DNA of 64,000 nt from Sesamum alatum (lineage: Eukaryota > Streptophyta > Magnoliopsida > Lamiales > Pedaliaceae): the NCBI GenBank assembly GCA_034509735.1, contig JACGWO010000005.1:39400479-39464478 (forward strand). Reading direction: 5' to 3'. Each line of letters begins with the position of its first letter. Position 1 is the stretch's first letter. Made by a program: the position numbers and the translations under genes. The notes under the pieces are model-generated. The model did no database searches. It had not been told where the DNA came from and saw only the letters and a list, made by a program, of their open reading frames with translations. This document shows, piece after piece, positions 46,852 to 56,718 of the stretch.

Positions 46852-47300
46852 GATTTTTCAAGAAAATAATTATGTAGAAAGAGATTCCGGATATCGTATG
46901 TAGATTATTTGTAGAGATGAATTGTTTGAAATTTCTTATGTTATTAATAGATAGTTAGACACTATTATTTATGATGTCAATCAAGAATGGATTATCGAAT
47001 CATACTAGTTCGATCAGTACATCAAGATGATTAAAAACTATATAATAATTAAACTACAATATATAAACTCGAACTATGACCTCAATCTTATTTACGGGAC
47101 CTCAACCTCAATTATTTTGTAATTTATTAGAATTGAGGTGTTTGACCAAATTGTGTAATTTTGACTCAATTCTCAATTTCAAAAATTTGAGATTTCTTTT
47201 TCAAAGAAAAACTTTATAGAAATTTCTTATTACTTACCATTATAGCATACAATATATGCATTATTACCAAATCTAATTACCAGTACCATACATTAATTTA

Positions 47301-47722
47301 GGGTAAATTACATCTACTTTTCCTAAGGTTTGACATAATTATAAATACCCCGTTATTTGAGAAATTACAAATACCACCCCTGAGGTTTGTAATTTTTAAC
47401 TGAAGGCCTGAAATAGATCATTTTGCCCTTAAATTTTATTAAAGTTGAAGAAAAATCGCCCGAGGCAAATTGCATTATTCCTCCTCTGTGTAAAAAATTT
47501 AATAAACCTCTCCCTAGGCATTGTAGTACAAAAAATTTTAAGAACTAAATAAAAAATAATTCAATGCATAATGGCATTTTGGCTTGTTTACACATAAAAA
47601 TGGATGAAAATGAATTACTTGTTAAATGGGTACAAACCTCAGGGGGTATTTATAATTTTTTAAATAATAAGGGGGTATTTGTAATTATGTCAAACCTCAG
47701 AGGAGCTAATTGTAATTTACCC
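47301..47722. mobile_element. MITE, family A, with perfect 9-bp target duplication
   Basis: 422 bp with ends GGGTAAATTAC and GTAATTTACCC, an exact 11-base inverted repeat. It is flanked by an exact nine-base direct repeat ATTAATTTA (47292-47300 and 47723-47731). A nine-base duplication is the hallmark of Mutator-like transposons. The subterminal parts (TTGACATAATTATAAATACC / GGTATTTGTAATTATGTCAA) mirror each other almost perfectly, so this is the best-preserved copy. Confidence 0.85.
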
Positions 47723-47989
47723 ATTAATTTAAGCCTAAGATGAGGGCCATATATATATATATAATTTAAGTTATTAATAGTGACAACATTTAAGTAAATA
47801 TTTGTTACTGGGAATAATTAGTGAAATATGCATGTAAAGTGACAATATAGGGTGAAAAATAATATAATTGTCATTATATTTATGAGAAAATTATAGATGA
47901 ATCATTAATTAGTCATCGTGACAATTTAATTCAGAATTTTTGTCCCTAATATTGTCTTTTGTTTTGAGTTGGAAGCGATGAATTTTATT

Positions 47990-48234
47990 AATTGAAATAA
48001 AGTGATTATAATCAATTCTGTCAGTATCAACAGACAGAGACAAATACAACATTCCTATCAACAATATCACATATGCTAACATCGTGTTATTACAGCAACA
48101 AATAACCTACTATACAGTAGAAACAAATAAACCTACTATGCAGTAGAAACAAATCATCCCATGCAGGGGATTCGAACCCATGACCTCAAGGATCATGGAG
48201 CCTCAGTTTCACCAATTGAGCTAGGCTTCATTGG
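47990..48234 (-). mobile_element. tRNA-derived SINE
   Basis: On minus, a good A box TAGCTCAATTGGT (48223-48211) and B box GGTTCGAATCC (48178-48168) are 32 bp apart, as in a tRNA gene. The acceptor stem is not formed, so it is not a tRNA. The body contains a short internal duplication (TTTGTTTCTACTG twice). It ends AATTAATAAAATTCATCGCT. Confidence 0.75.
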
Positions 48235-48580
48235 CAATATTAACTTTTGTTATAGTGTTAAACTATTGATAATGGGTTGGAATTAAATTGAGACCCAGCG
48301 TGATCCCCATAGGATGGCTTTAAAATCTTAAACAGGTATTAGGTTTTATTTTAGATCTAAACACAATTTAACCCCACCCTACCTGATAGATTATTGTATA
48401 TTTGTTTATTTTTTAATATGTATTTCATATATTTTCTGTTATATATATATATATTTACCAAAACCGGGCAGCAGTGGTAAAACAGACTTCCTTCATCCTC
48501 ATAATTTAAGGGAACGACCCAAAGGGTCTCCTTTCCATATTCATTTATTTTCCCCGTATATTTATCATAAATTTAAAATA

Positions 48581-48583
<3 letters not shown>

Positions 48584-48630
<47 letters not shown>
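48584..48630. repeat. Run of 47 T (poly(A) on the viral strand)
   Basis: An uninterrupted run of 47 T on plus. On the minus strand, the coding strand of the adjoining virus copy, it is a poly(A) placed about 240 bp after the TATA box, where a polyadenylated pregenomic RNA could end. Confidence 0.8.
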
Positions 48631-48634
<4 letters not shown>

Positions 48635-48870
48635 CCTTGCCATCTTCGTTGTCATGGATAATTCAACAGTATGAACTTAGCCTTCCATTAGGCTAAAAGC
48701 AAAATTAAAATGAATACAAATACAATAAATAAATACAATAATTTAAAGTAAAAAACTTACAGAAGTGTAAACTCGTACACAAAGCTGAAATCTTATTTAG
48801 TGAGGGACAAAGAAGGTGATATACATGTACAAGGGTGTTTTCGGTCTGCCTCTAATGATCTAAGAGGGGG

Positions 48871-48878
48871 TATTTATA
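48871..48878 (-). promoter_or_regulatory. Viral pregenomic promoter TATA box
   Basis: TATAAATA on minus, in a CCTCCC...CCCCC setting, about 195 bp after the last viral ORF. Upstream on the same strand are two CACGTGTCA-type G-box motifs (around 48985-49015) and a CAGATCCGG stretch. This layout resembles the 35S-type promoter of caulimovirids. Activity in this copy is not known. Confidence 0.65.
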
Positions 48879-49073
48879 GGGAGGCCGGATCTGAAAGTAT
48901 TATTTCAAATCCGTCTGTGATTGACAGGTGTCTTATGCATTAAGACACATGGCTGGAGTCATCTCCAGACGTATTACATGAATGACACGTGTTGCTGTAT
49001 GTGTGACACGTGTTGCTTTGACTCGGTCAAAAATTTTCGACTTTGTTTTCTTCCGGCATTATGCTGTCTGCTT

Positions 49074-50574
49074 TCATTTCTTCATTATTTTGGAGAAATT
49101 ACTTTCTTCCGATTCTTCTTCGGATCTTTTGTGGTAATCTATCCTTTGTTCCTCTGAAGATTCAGAAGTCCCAACTTTTGATTTTGCTTTCAAAGCAGTC
49201 CTGATTCCCTGAAATAGTTGATCAAGGATAATTTCGTGGTTGGATTCTTCAAATGGGTCTTGTGATTCCCCTGCTAAACAAGAATACTTATTTTCTTCAT
49301 CTTTGGAAGAGGTTTCCATTGGGGACTCTGCTCCTGTCAGATTTCGTTTGAGGTCTTTCTGGACTTGATTGAGATATTCCTCAATCATTTGTTCTTTAGA
49401 GATAATACCTCTCTTGCTCCTGATTCTTTGCGATATTTGCTCGAATGGGCTAGGAGTCTGATTTTCTTCCTTCTCCAGGAGTGCTTTGTATTCTTGGAGT
49501 TTTTCCTCCATTTCATCAAGTGCTTCTTGACAAAAATATTTTTTTGTTTCCGGATTGATGAGCATTAATTTACTCCAGAATTTAGAACAAGATTTCCTTT
49601 TAATACAAGGAATTTTTTGTAAGGTCATTCCTACTTCAGGTAGCCATTTCCAAATCCATGGAAGTGAGAATTCCATAAAAAAGAAGAATGAGGCCATTCC
49701 TTCAATCCATTTCTGTGATTTTTCCGCCTGGATAATTTTTGGCGAACAATTGATCCATTCCGTATAATAACCCTGGAAAATTTCAGGGAGTATAGAAATT
49801 GGAGGACCATAATTTAACCACCATTGAAATACCCAATTTGGTACTTCTTGTTGGAAAACTAATGGACAAATTTTGAAAAAACCATGTGTGTTTTCTCTTA
49901 TAATTTTCATAGAGAAAAGTTTTGTTGAATGCTTCAACATAGTCCCAATAATTAAATTTTATTGGGGATTTAGACTCTGGATGAATATATTCTTTTTCAC
50001 CTAATGGGTTAATTCCCCATTCAACAGCAGTAATGAATTTTTTTATTACTGCTTTTGAGTAATTAAATTCTTTTCCATTATTGGAATAAGTGTGAGTAAT
50101 TTCAACACTTTGCATTGCTTTCAGGATACACTCATAATGAGCCCTTGGTTTATATGAACCTGCTGTGAATGCTGTCACATCCAGATATCTTTTCATTAGA
50201 TACCATGGATCTTTTTCCCACCTTAAATCCTCATTTTCCAGAAGTATAATTACTTCCTGATGTTCACTAAATTTATAGTTTACTAACTCATCTTCTTCTT
50301 CCAATATTTTAGCATAAGATACTGAAGAAGATGATACTTCTTCGGCGGCGATTTTTTTCTGCTCCTTTTTAAATATGAGGAATTGCTGGAAGAGCTCATT
50401 TTCTTCCTCAGAGACTTTATTGTATCTTCCTATTCCGGAAATGTTGTCTTTAATTAATGATCTGTTACCTTGGCGTATAATTTCGCCTGGTCTAAATCTA
50501 CCTCCTCTCTGATTGGAGGAGTTTCTGCCTCTTCCTCTTTGAGGAAGCATTCCTGCAATAAAAGGATTATTCAT
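49074..50574 (-). pseudogene. Viral last ORF (transactivator position), frameshifted
   Basis: Begins at 50574 (MNNPFIAGMLPQRGRGR), one base after the stop of the preceding ORF. It runs 263 residues to 49783 and continues in another frame to 49074 after a shift at a run of six T (viral sense) near 49880. The first part is RG-rich; the middle has a Trp/Phe-rich segment (WVFQWWLNYGPPISILP); the end is acidic and Glu/Ser-rich. The position, last before the promoter, is that of the translational transactivator in caulimoviruses. I do not recognise the motif itself, so function is inferred from position only. Confidence 0.55.
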
Positions 50575-50937
50575 TTAACCGGCATAATATCCTGCAATTT
50601 TTTGGTGATACAACAAATTTGCTATCCAAATATTTTTTATGCGATAATGATAAGACATGTCTGCATTTGGATGTTGAATAAGAATTTCCGAAATAATTTT
50701 TTTTCTCTCCTCAATCTTTTTTCTTATTATTCTCTGAATTCTTTTAAGTCGTGCCTTATATTCAATAGGCTCATCCCAAAATTCAAACCTATATACAGGC
50801 CATTTTAGTCCATTCATCCAATAACTTTCTCCTTCAATCCTATCTTCAACCCAATAATCTGGGATTTTAGAGGAGGTACTTACTCCTATAAAGAATTCTC
50901 CTCCAATCCAGTTAAATTTACCAATGTCTGTGTTCAT
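50575..50937 (-). CDS. Viral small ORF of unknown function
   Basis: 120 residues, overlapping the end of the reverse transcriptase ORF by 20 bases and stopping directly before the next ATG. It is rich in Arg, Lys and Ile (IRRKKIEERKKIISEIL). No known domain recognised. The tight coupling suggests polycistronic translation by reinitiation, as in other pararetroviruses. Confidence 0.5.
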   Translation of the reverse strand: MNTDIGKFNWIGGEFFIGVSTSSKIPDYWVEDRIEGESYWMNGLKWPVYRFEFWDEPIEYKARLKRIQRIIRKKIEERKKIISEILIQHPNADMSYHYRIKNIWIANLLYHQKIAGYYAG

Positions 50938-52192
50938 TTAGATATTCTCTTGATAAGAAGTCAGGAAGACTATTAGTCTTTCCTTTAATATGTTCTATTG
51001 TAAAATTAAATGGAGCTAAATGTGCTTGCCATCTAGCAAACATTTGTTTAGAAACATCATGCTTAAAGTCTTTGTTAAACATAAACTTAGCAGCAGAACA
51101 ATCTGTTCTGATAATAAATTCTTGGTTTAATAAGTCATCTTGGAATTTTAAAACACATTTAACAATAGCAAGAACTTCTTTAGCCACTGTAGCATAATTT
51201 AATTGGGCTGCTTTCCATTTTCCAGAATGGAATCTAACTAAATATTCTTGTTTATTATTATCGATTTGTTTTAATATTCCTCCAAATCCTATTTCAGAAG
51301 CATCTGTTTCTATTATTTTCTTCCAATTAGGATTTGCTAGTGTTAGACATGGTAATGATTTAACCTTCTGTTTTATTAGCCTAACTGCTTTAGTGTGATC
51401 TTCTGTCCATTCCAATGGATTTTTCTTGAGCCTATCATATAATAATGCTGTGTCTTGTGCAAGATTTTTGTAATATGGAGCTATATAATTTAGGCTTCCT
51501 AAAAATCTCTGTAATTGAGTTCTATCAATAATTTTATCCGGAAATTTATCTGCAAATTCTATGCATCTGTTAATGGGAATTATTTCTCCTTTTTCGATAT
51601 TGTGACCTAAAAATCTTATCTTAGTTTGGAAGATACTCATTTTTGGTTTAGATATTACTAATCCATTTTGAATGACTATCGTTTTAAACATTTCTAAATG
51701 TTTAAAGTGGTCTTCTATGTTATTGGAGAAGACTAAGATGTCATCAATATAAACAATAATAAAGTTCGAGAATTGGTTAAAAATATCATTCATGATATTT
51801 TGGAATTCTGAAGGTGCATTTTTCAGACCAAAAGGCATAACATTCCACTCATAATGGCCAAAAGGAACTGTAAATGCAGTTTTATATCTATCTGATTCAC
51901 TTATCTGAATCTGCCAATATCCTGATTTTAAGTCAAATTTTGAAAAAATTATTGCCTTATGCAATCTATCTAAAAGATCTTTTTTATTGGGGATTGGATA
52001 CCTTATCCATTTTAAAACTTTATTGAGGGGCTTATAATTGATAACAAGTCTAGGTCTCCCTCTTTCCTGTTCTGCATGTTTATTAACATAAAAAGCAGTA
52101 CATGACCAAGGTGATTTAGAGGATCTAATTAGTTTTTTATCTACTAATCCCTTAATCTCCTCTTTGCATAACTCTAGATATTCGGAATTCAT
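50918..52192 (-). CDS. Viral reverse transcriptase and RNase H
   Basis: A 424-residue open frame. Reverse transcriptase motifs: RPRLVINYKPLNKVL, FDLKSGYWQIQI, PFGLKNAPSEFQ and the catalytic YIDD within FIIVYIDDILVF. RNase H follows, with IETDASEIGFGG and IRTDCSAAKF carrying acidic active-site residues, and it ends near a PDFLSREYL block. The sequence resembles caulimovirid polymerases most closely. The link to the upstream protease is lost: the stretch 52193-52462 is the N-terminal part of the polymerase in broken frames. Copying of viral RNA by this copy is therefore unlikely. Confidence 0.88.
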   Translation of the reverse strand: MNSEYLELCKEEIKGLVDKKLIRSSKSPWSCTAFYVNKHAEQERGRPRLVINYKPLNKVLKWIRYPIPNKKDLLDRLHKAIIFSKFDLKSGYWQIQISESDRYKTAFTVPFGHYEWNVMPFGLKNAPSEFQNIMNDIFNQFSNFIIVYIDDILVFSNNIEDHFKHLEMFKTIVIQNGLVISKPKMSIFQTKIRFLGHNIEKGEIIPINRCIEFADKFPDKIIDRTQLQRFLGSLNYIAPYYKNLAQDTALLYDRLKKNPLEWTEDHTKAVRLIKQKVKSLPCLTLANPNWKKIIETDASEIGFGGILKQIDNNKQEYLVRFHSGKWKAAQLNYATVAKEVLAIVKCVLKFQDDLLNQEFIIRTDCSAAKFMFNKDFKHDVSKQMFARWQAHLAPFNFTIEHIKGKTNSLPDFLSREYLNEHRHW

Positions 52193-52462
52193 CTGACAAG
52201 GTCTCGCCTTAGTGGGAATATTTTTTTTCTAAAAACTCATTTTCATATGGGAGGCTTACAATATGTTTCTTTCTATGCCAAAATGCATTAGGGTGTTCAT
52301 TACATGTCTCAAGTTCGAATTTATTTTGAAACCATTTTAATTTTTGCTTGTAATTTTGGATTTTGAAGTAATTCATCTATCTGTAAAGAATTGATTTCTT
52401 CTTTTATAAAACAGATTTGATTTGTTTTAGAAATTATTAAATCTCTTATTTCATTAATAACT

Positions 52463-54535
52463 TTAATCCATTGGTTGAGTAATAAATTCAAATTTTATTA
52501 TCTCATCTTCAAATGTTCCTATTATACCTTTGTCATTAATGTTTTTTATTGGGAAAATCTTTTTTAGAAAGGGTGTTCCTAAGATTATATCATTTGTTAA
52601 ATCCTTAATTAGTAGGAAACTCATAGGGATACATTTTTTATTATTACATATATAAGCTTTTGGGATTTTAAAACTTATGTTTAATTTTTGCCCATTGGCA
52701 GAGGATAATGAATGAGTTGTTTTTTCAAAGTATTTGGTTGGTATTAATCCTTCTTTTATACAATTAATATCTGCCCCACTATCTACTAGAGCAGTAAATG
52801 TTTTTCTAAAATTATTACTTATCAATAAGTCAATCTTTATATTCCATTTTTGACTGGTCACTACCTCTAATGTAGATAGGAAATTATCCTCAATTTTCTC
52901 TTTACTTAATTCAATGAATTTGTTATTTTTGTCTATTTCTAATATTTCTATTCTAGTAGTAAGAGTCTGATTATATTTTTTAATATTTTTTATTTCTTCT
53001 TTTAATTTTTCAACTTCTAATTTTAGATCTTCTGCAGTGGAAGGGTTATCTTTAATGGTTTGTTTTTCTCTGAGTATTTTTTTAACTTCAGTAATTGTAT
53101 AGGGTTCAAATGGTTTACTAATTAAGTTTTCATATGTCTGATTTGACTCAGAAGATGAACCTCTATTGTTATCCATTTTACTAAGGATAATATTTCTTAT
53201 TTCAGGGTCCTTAATTTCCCTGAGCAACTCAACTATATGATTATCTGTAAGGACATTTACTGTTGACAAATCTTTGAATTGTGCCATTAATTCATAAAAT
53301 TCATCATCTGATTCTTCTTCATTAGTCCCTTGTTTACATGGACAAGAAGAATCTTCTTCTTCATTTGATTCATCCGAGGTTGATAAATTCTCAGGATTCT
53401 CTTCTATATTTCCTAATTCATCTTGATTATTTTCTTCTAATTCTTCAGATTCGGAAGATTCTTTTCCTTCAGAAAATATTGTATTTATTATATTTTCTTT
53501 TTCTTGGTCTTCTAATTTAAGACTATTAATCTTCTTTTTTAATCTTTTAGCTCTTTTATTTCTACATCTATTTGCAAGGTGGTCTGTTTCACCGCAAATG
53601 TAACATCTTCTTATCTTTTTTGTTACATTATTTTTAGTTTTCCATTCATCTTTTCTGGTTATGTTTCTTTGTTTATTTTTTTCTTTTCTATCACTCCGTT
53701 TTTTATGTCTTTTCTTTTTTCCCTCTGGGGTCCTATATTTGGGAATTTTTTGTCTATCTGACGGCATCATTTCTATTCCAAATTGAGCACAAAATTCTCC
53801 TAGTTGTTTCTTCTCTGTTAAATTTTGTCTTTTAATTTGTTTATTTAATCTAATTTCATTGCATAGATTTAAACCTTCTTGAATGCAAGTTCCAATTAAC
53901 TTCCCATAAGTATATTGATTATAATTTATTGCTACCCCTCCATTTCTGAGATTCTTCCTAACCCTTTCAGCGAATAGGTGAGGAAGTCCATCGATGAATC
54001 TAGATTTCCAATGAGCATCATTGGATTCTGGGAGTTCCATTACTCTAGTAAGGAAGACATCTTTGTAAAACCTAAAGGATGTTAGAGTTTTACATTGGAA
54101 ATTCTGTAATAGGGTTCTAATATTTTCACTATTATCGGACCATCTCCCTGTAAAATGTTCTACTATATTAATGGCAAGTGTATAGACTGCTTGTTCTTCC
54201 ATATTTTCTGGTTTGACTGTACTCAAAATTTCATTTCTGTCCATCGGGCTAAGATAATTATCCCACCAGCCTTTTAATTGTCCTGTAAAACCTGCTATAA
54301 TCATTTTAGCAATAGCCTTATCTGTATTATTATTTCCTTTACAGACAGTACTATACATCATCATTCTGTGAATAGTATTGTAGATTTGTCTTTCTGTATA
54401 ACCATCAATATTCCATTCATAAATTTGTTTCCCATTATAGCTATGCTGGTCATAAATCTCTTGTTCCTCATATAGTATGTCTTGAGGTGTGGGCCTAGGA
54501 TAATAAAATTTTGTTTGCATAGGCTTTCCTAGCAT
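52463..54535 (-). CDS. Viral coat protein, zinc knuckle and aspartic protease
   Basis: A 690-residue open frame. The N-terminal 250 residues form a caulimovirid coat-like domain (AGFTGQLKGWWDNYL, FRFYKDVFLTRVMELPE). A Lys/Arg-rich region (KKKRHKKRSDRKEK) is followed by a CCHC zinc knuckle at 311-324 (CYICGETDHLANRC). Acidic Glu/Ser-rich and coiled-coil-like parts come next, then an aspartic protease motif VDSGAD at about 584-589 with ILGTPFL downstream. The frame stops at 52463 where the polymerase should continue. Coat and protease in one polyprotein is seen in several caulimovirid genera. The first ATG may not be the original start. Confidence 0.8.
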   Translation of the reverse strand: MLGKPMQTKFYYPRPTPQDILYEEQEIYDQHSYNGKQIYEWNIDGYTERQIYNTIHRMMMYSTVCKGNNNTDKAIAKMIIAGFTGQLKGWWDNYLSPMDRNEILSTVKPENMEEQAVYTLAINIVEHFTGRWSDNSENIRTLLQNFQCKTLTSFRFYKDVFLTRVMELPESNDAHWKSRFIDGLPHLFAERVRKNLRNGGVAINYNQYTYGKLIGTCIQEGLNLCNEIRLNKQIKRQNLTEKKQLGEFCAQFGIEMMPSDRQKIPKYRTPEGKKKRHKKRSDRKEKNKQRNITRKDEWKTKNNVTKKIRRCYICGETDHLANRCRNKRAKRLKKKINSLKLEDQEKENIINTIFSEGKESSESEELEENNQDELGNIEENPENLSTSDESNEEEDSSCPCKQGTNEEESDDEFYELMAQFKDLSTVNVLTDNHIVELLREIKDPEIRNIILSKMDNNRGSSSESNQTYENLISKPFEPYTITEVKKILREKQTIKDNPSTAEDLKLEVEKLKEEIKNIKKYNQTLTTRIEILEIDKNNKFIELSKEKIEDNFLSTLEVVTSQKWNIKIDLLISNNFRKTFTALVDSGADINCIKEGLIPTKYFEKTTHSLSSANGQKLNISFKIPKAYICNNKKCIPMSFLLIKDLTNDIILGTPFLKKIFPIKNINDKGIIGTFEDEIIKFEFITQPMD

Positions 54536-54546
54536 ATTTCTCTATT

Positions 54547-55319
54547 TTATTTATTCCTTCTGGCAAATTTTTTTCTACTATTTTCAGTTGTCATGTCATC
54601 ACTTAAGGTGTTTAATTTTAAGTCCCTAAAATTTTTGATCCAATAATTTTTCTAATTCTCCTAAGGGTTTTAAATGGAAATCTTCAATTTCAGGAGGCGG
54701 TTGGATTGATGATTTTGCTATGATTTCTTTATTTAGTCCACCAATTACTGTATTTTTAGAATTAATTTCCTGCTGCCAATTAGATATTTTATCTATTTTT
54801 TTTATTTAGTTCGGTAATTTGTTCTCCTATAATATTTAAATACAAATTTGTATAATTTTGTTTTTTCATTAACTCATTAATTTGGGCCATTGTAATTATT
54901 AGGGTATCATCTTCAATTAATTTTGAAAATGCTTTGAAATTAATTTCTATTTCATTCGAGTTCATTTTAAATGATTGTTGAGGGGGAAATATGTTATTAA
55001 CAATTTTTCCATTATCTAAAAAATACTTTCTCTCTAGTACATTTAAATATTGTTCTGAATATTTGATGAGAAACCAGGGAACAAAAGCAACTATTTTATT
55101 CCTTATAGTTAATTCTTTATAAAATTGTTGAGAGATTATTTTTTGGTTTGCTATATTAAAGTTTTCAAAGAACCATTTTCTAAATGGTTTCCATCTTTCT
55201 TCCTTGAATTCTTTCTGAATTTCTTTTCTAACTAGAGATCCAGGACTAAAATCTATTATTTTAGAATAGTCTACTAATGGGATCTCTGTTTCTAAATCAA
55301 TTAGATTTAAATTATTCAT
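54547..55319 (-). pseudogene. Viral ORF between movement and coat proteins
   Basis: Starts at 55319 in an ATGA overlap with the movement protein stop. It is open for 176 residues, then shifted at a run of eight A (viral sense) near 54795. In the right arm the run is seven A and the frame continues. It is Ile/Lys/Asn-rich, with a predicted coiled-coil-like C-terminal part (ITELNKK, ISNWQQEINSK). It sits where ORF II/III of caulimoviruses (aphid factor / virion-associated protein) lie, but no similarity is recognisable. Confidence 0.5.
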
Positions 55320-56381
55320 TTATAACAAAAATTTGTTTCTGAAGTTAATTCTTCATTTAATCTTGGATCTTTATATATCCCTTTAGCAATATTATTAGAC
55401 TGAATCCTTATTTGTTCAACTTTATTTTCTCTTATATCTTCTTGGCTATTTTCTTCTCTATTTTGTGAAGTGGATGCTCTAGATGGAGTCATAATTTCAA
55501 CTGGTGAAAAATATGATATTGTAGAATATCTTGAAGAATTGCTTCTTAAACATTTTGGTTGGTTATTAATAAAGTCTATTCTAACATTTCCTTCTGGATT
55601 TTGAACAATACTAGCATAATTACTTTCTATATGACTTAAAATTGGAACTTCTTTCTCAATTATCCAACTTTCTGGGAATTCTATTTCACTCCATTTTATT
55701 TGCCTTCTAGTATTAATTCTAGAACTATGTAAATTTGTTTCAAAAAATATAGTTTGTTCTAATGACTTATTATCTTGTATTCTACAGTTAGGATTAAGGG
55801 TATGAAGAAGTTTATAATATATTCTATAACATACACATATTAATTCAGATCCGGGTGTATAATTATACCCATGAGTTTTAACATTTAATGTTAAAGCATC
55901 TAATATATTTGCATCCGATAAGGACAATTGTAAATTCGGATAGACATTAAAAAAATACCGGCCCGTGAGCTAGGCTGGATTGTATTATCCCAATCAAAGA
56001 TTTTTTCCAATCTAAATTCCTTGCATCTCTAAGAGCAGCTAAAAAAACTTTCAGGTAAACCTTCTAATGTTAAGGGTTTTAAAAGCAATTTGTACTAATC
56101 CTATATGTAAAAATTTATATTCATCCTGATAATGCCCTATATCCATAGCATCTAAAAGTTTTATTACTCTTTCTTCATTATCAAGGGCTATTGATTCCTC
56201 ACTAGTCTTTACAATCTGTTTTGTCTTCCAAAAATCAAATCGGCCGAAATTATAAATTAATCTAGGATTTTACCTTAGGAATTGTCCATTTATTTAATTG
56301 ACTTAAATTCTTAGGAATTTCATATTCTTCCTTTTTGGAATTTTTAACAGTATTTATATCTGAAACAGATAAATATTGCAT
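55316..56381 (-). pseudogene. Viral movement protein, frameshifted
   Basis: The C-terminal 203 residues are open (55927-55316) with the conserved block LSLSDANILDALTLNVKTHG and SELICVCYRIYYK, typical of caulimovirid 30K-type movement proteins. The N-terminal part from the probable ATG at 56381 is readable in several frames (for example FGRFDFWKTKQIV) but has at least two one-base shifts. The C-terminal tail is Ser/Asn-rich. These proteins line plasmodesmata for cell-to-cell spread. Not functional as it stands. Confidence 0.7.
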
Positions 56382-56435
56382 ATTAAGCAATATATAAAAC
56401 AAGTACTGTTGAATTATCCAATACAACTTCAATAA

Positions 56436-56711
56436 CATGGCTCCTTATTACTCTATTCCTATTCATTTAAATTCTCTTTATATAGATCACAATTTAAGAT
56501 ACTCCTTTATTTTGATCGCCTTTCGCCTACATGGTCGGATTTACATTCCGCCTACATGGTCGGATTTTTGGCGATTTTTGTATATTTTTGGTATCTCTCG
56601 TCTTCCGCCTACATGGCCGGATTTATATTCCGCCTACATGGTCGGATTTTACGGCGAGGTTTTGTATTGTATATTCCCGATCCTCCATGGCATGTCGCCA
56701 TGGCTCCTTAT
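56436..56711 (+). repeat. 13-bp direct repeat at the edges of the inverted-repeat spacer
   Basis: CATGGCTCCTTAT occurs at 56436-56448, at the inner end of the left arm, and at 56699-56711, just before the primer-binding site. It marks the junction and gives microhomology for the rearrangement that joined the arms. Confidence 0.7.
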
Positions 56712-56718
56712 GGTATCA
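56444..56718 (+). other. Spacer of the viral inverted repeat, leader-like
   Basis: 275 bp not shared between the arms in inverted orientation. It contains the repeated CGCCTACATGGTCGGATTT motif and ends in the primer-binding site of the right copy. It is best read as leader sequence of that copy. Confidence 0.6.
56524..56649 (+). repeat. Four copies of a 19-bp motif in two 25-bp-spaced pairs
   Basis: CGCCTACATGGTCGGATTT occurs at 56524-56542, 56549-56567, 56606-56624 (one change, GGCCGG) and 56631-56649. Spacing is 25, 57 and 25 bp. The DNA after each pair is also alike (TGGCGATTTTTGTATATTTT / ACGGCGAGGTTTTGTATTGT), so the unit is about 82 bp, doubled. Each motif contains the near-palindrome CCG...CGG. 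Confidence 0.85.

Larger units (their letters stand above)
46860..48583. other. Intergenic region between peptide cluster and virus
   Basis: AT-rich. It holds a family A MITE with a perfect target duplication and a SINE, listed separately. No gene is seen. Confidence 0.6.
48631..56443 (-). mobile_element. Endogenous caulimovirid-like pararetrovirus, left arm
   Basis: About 7.8 kb read on minus: tRNA-Met primer-site remnant (GAGCCATG, 56443), movement protein, an unknown ORF, coat protein/zinc knuckle/aspartic protease, reverse transcriptase/RNase H, two further ORFs, then a TATA promoter and a terminal poly(A). There is no integrase and no long terminal repeat, which separates it from Ty3 and Ty1 retrotransposons. 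The order fits Caulimoviridae; I cannot assign a genus. Several frames are broken by one-base changes, mostly in runs of one base. It forms a near-perfect inverted repeat with 56719-64000. Confidence 0.88.

Noticed and set aside
48168..48223. tRNA gene
   Set aside because: A and B boxes are good but the acceptor and anticodon stems do not form and a SINE-type body follows, so it is called a SINE.
49074..50574. Two separate viral ORFs
   Set aside because: The two open frames overlap around a run of six T and the right arm shows the same sequence, so they are one gene with a one-base shift.
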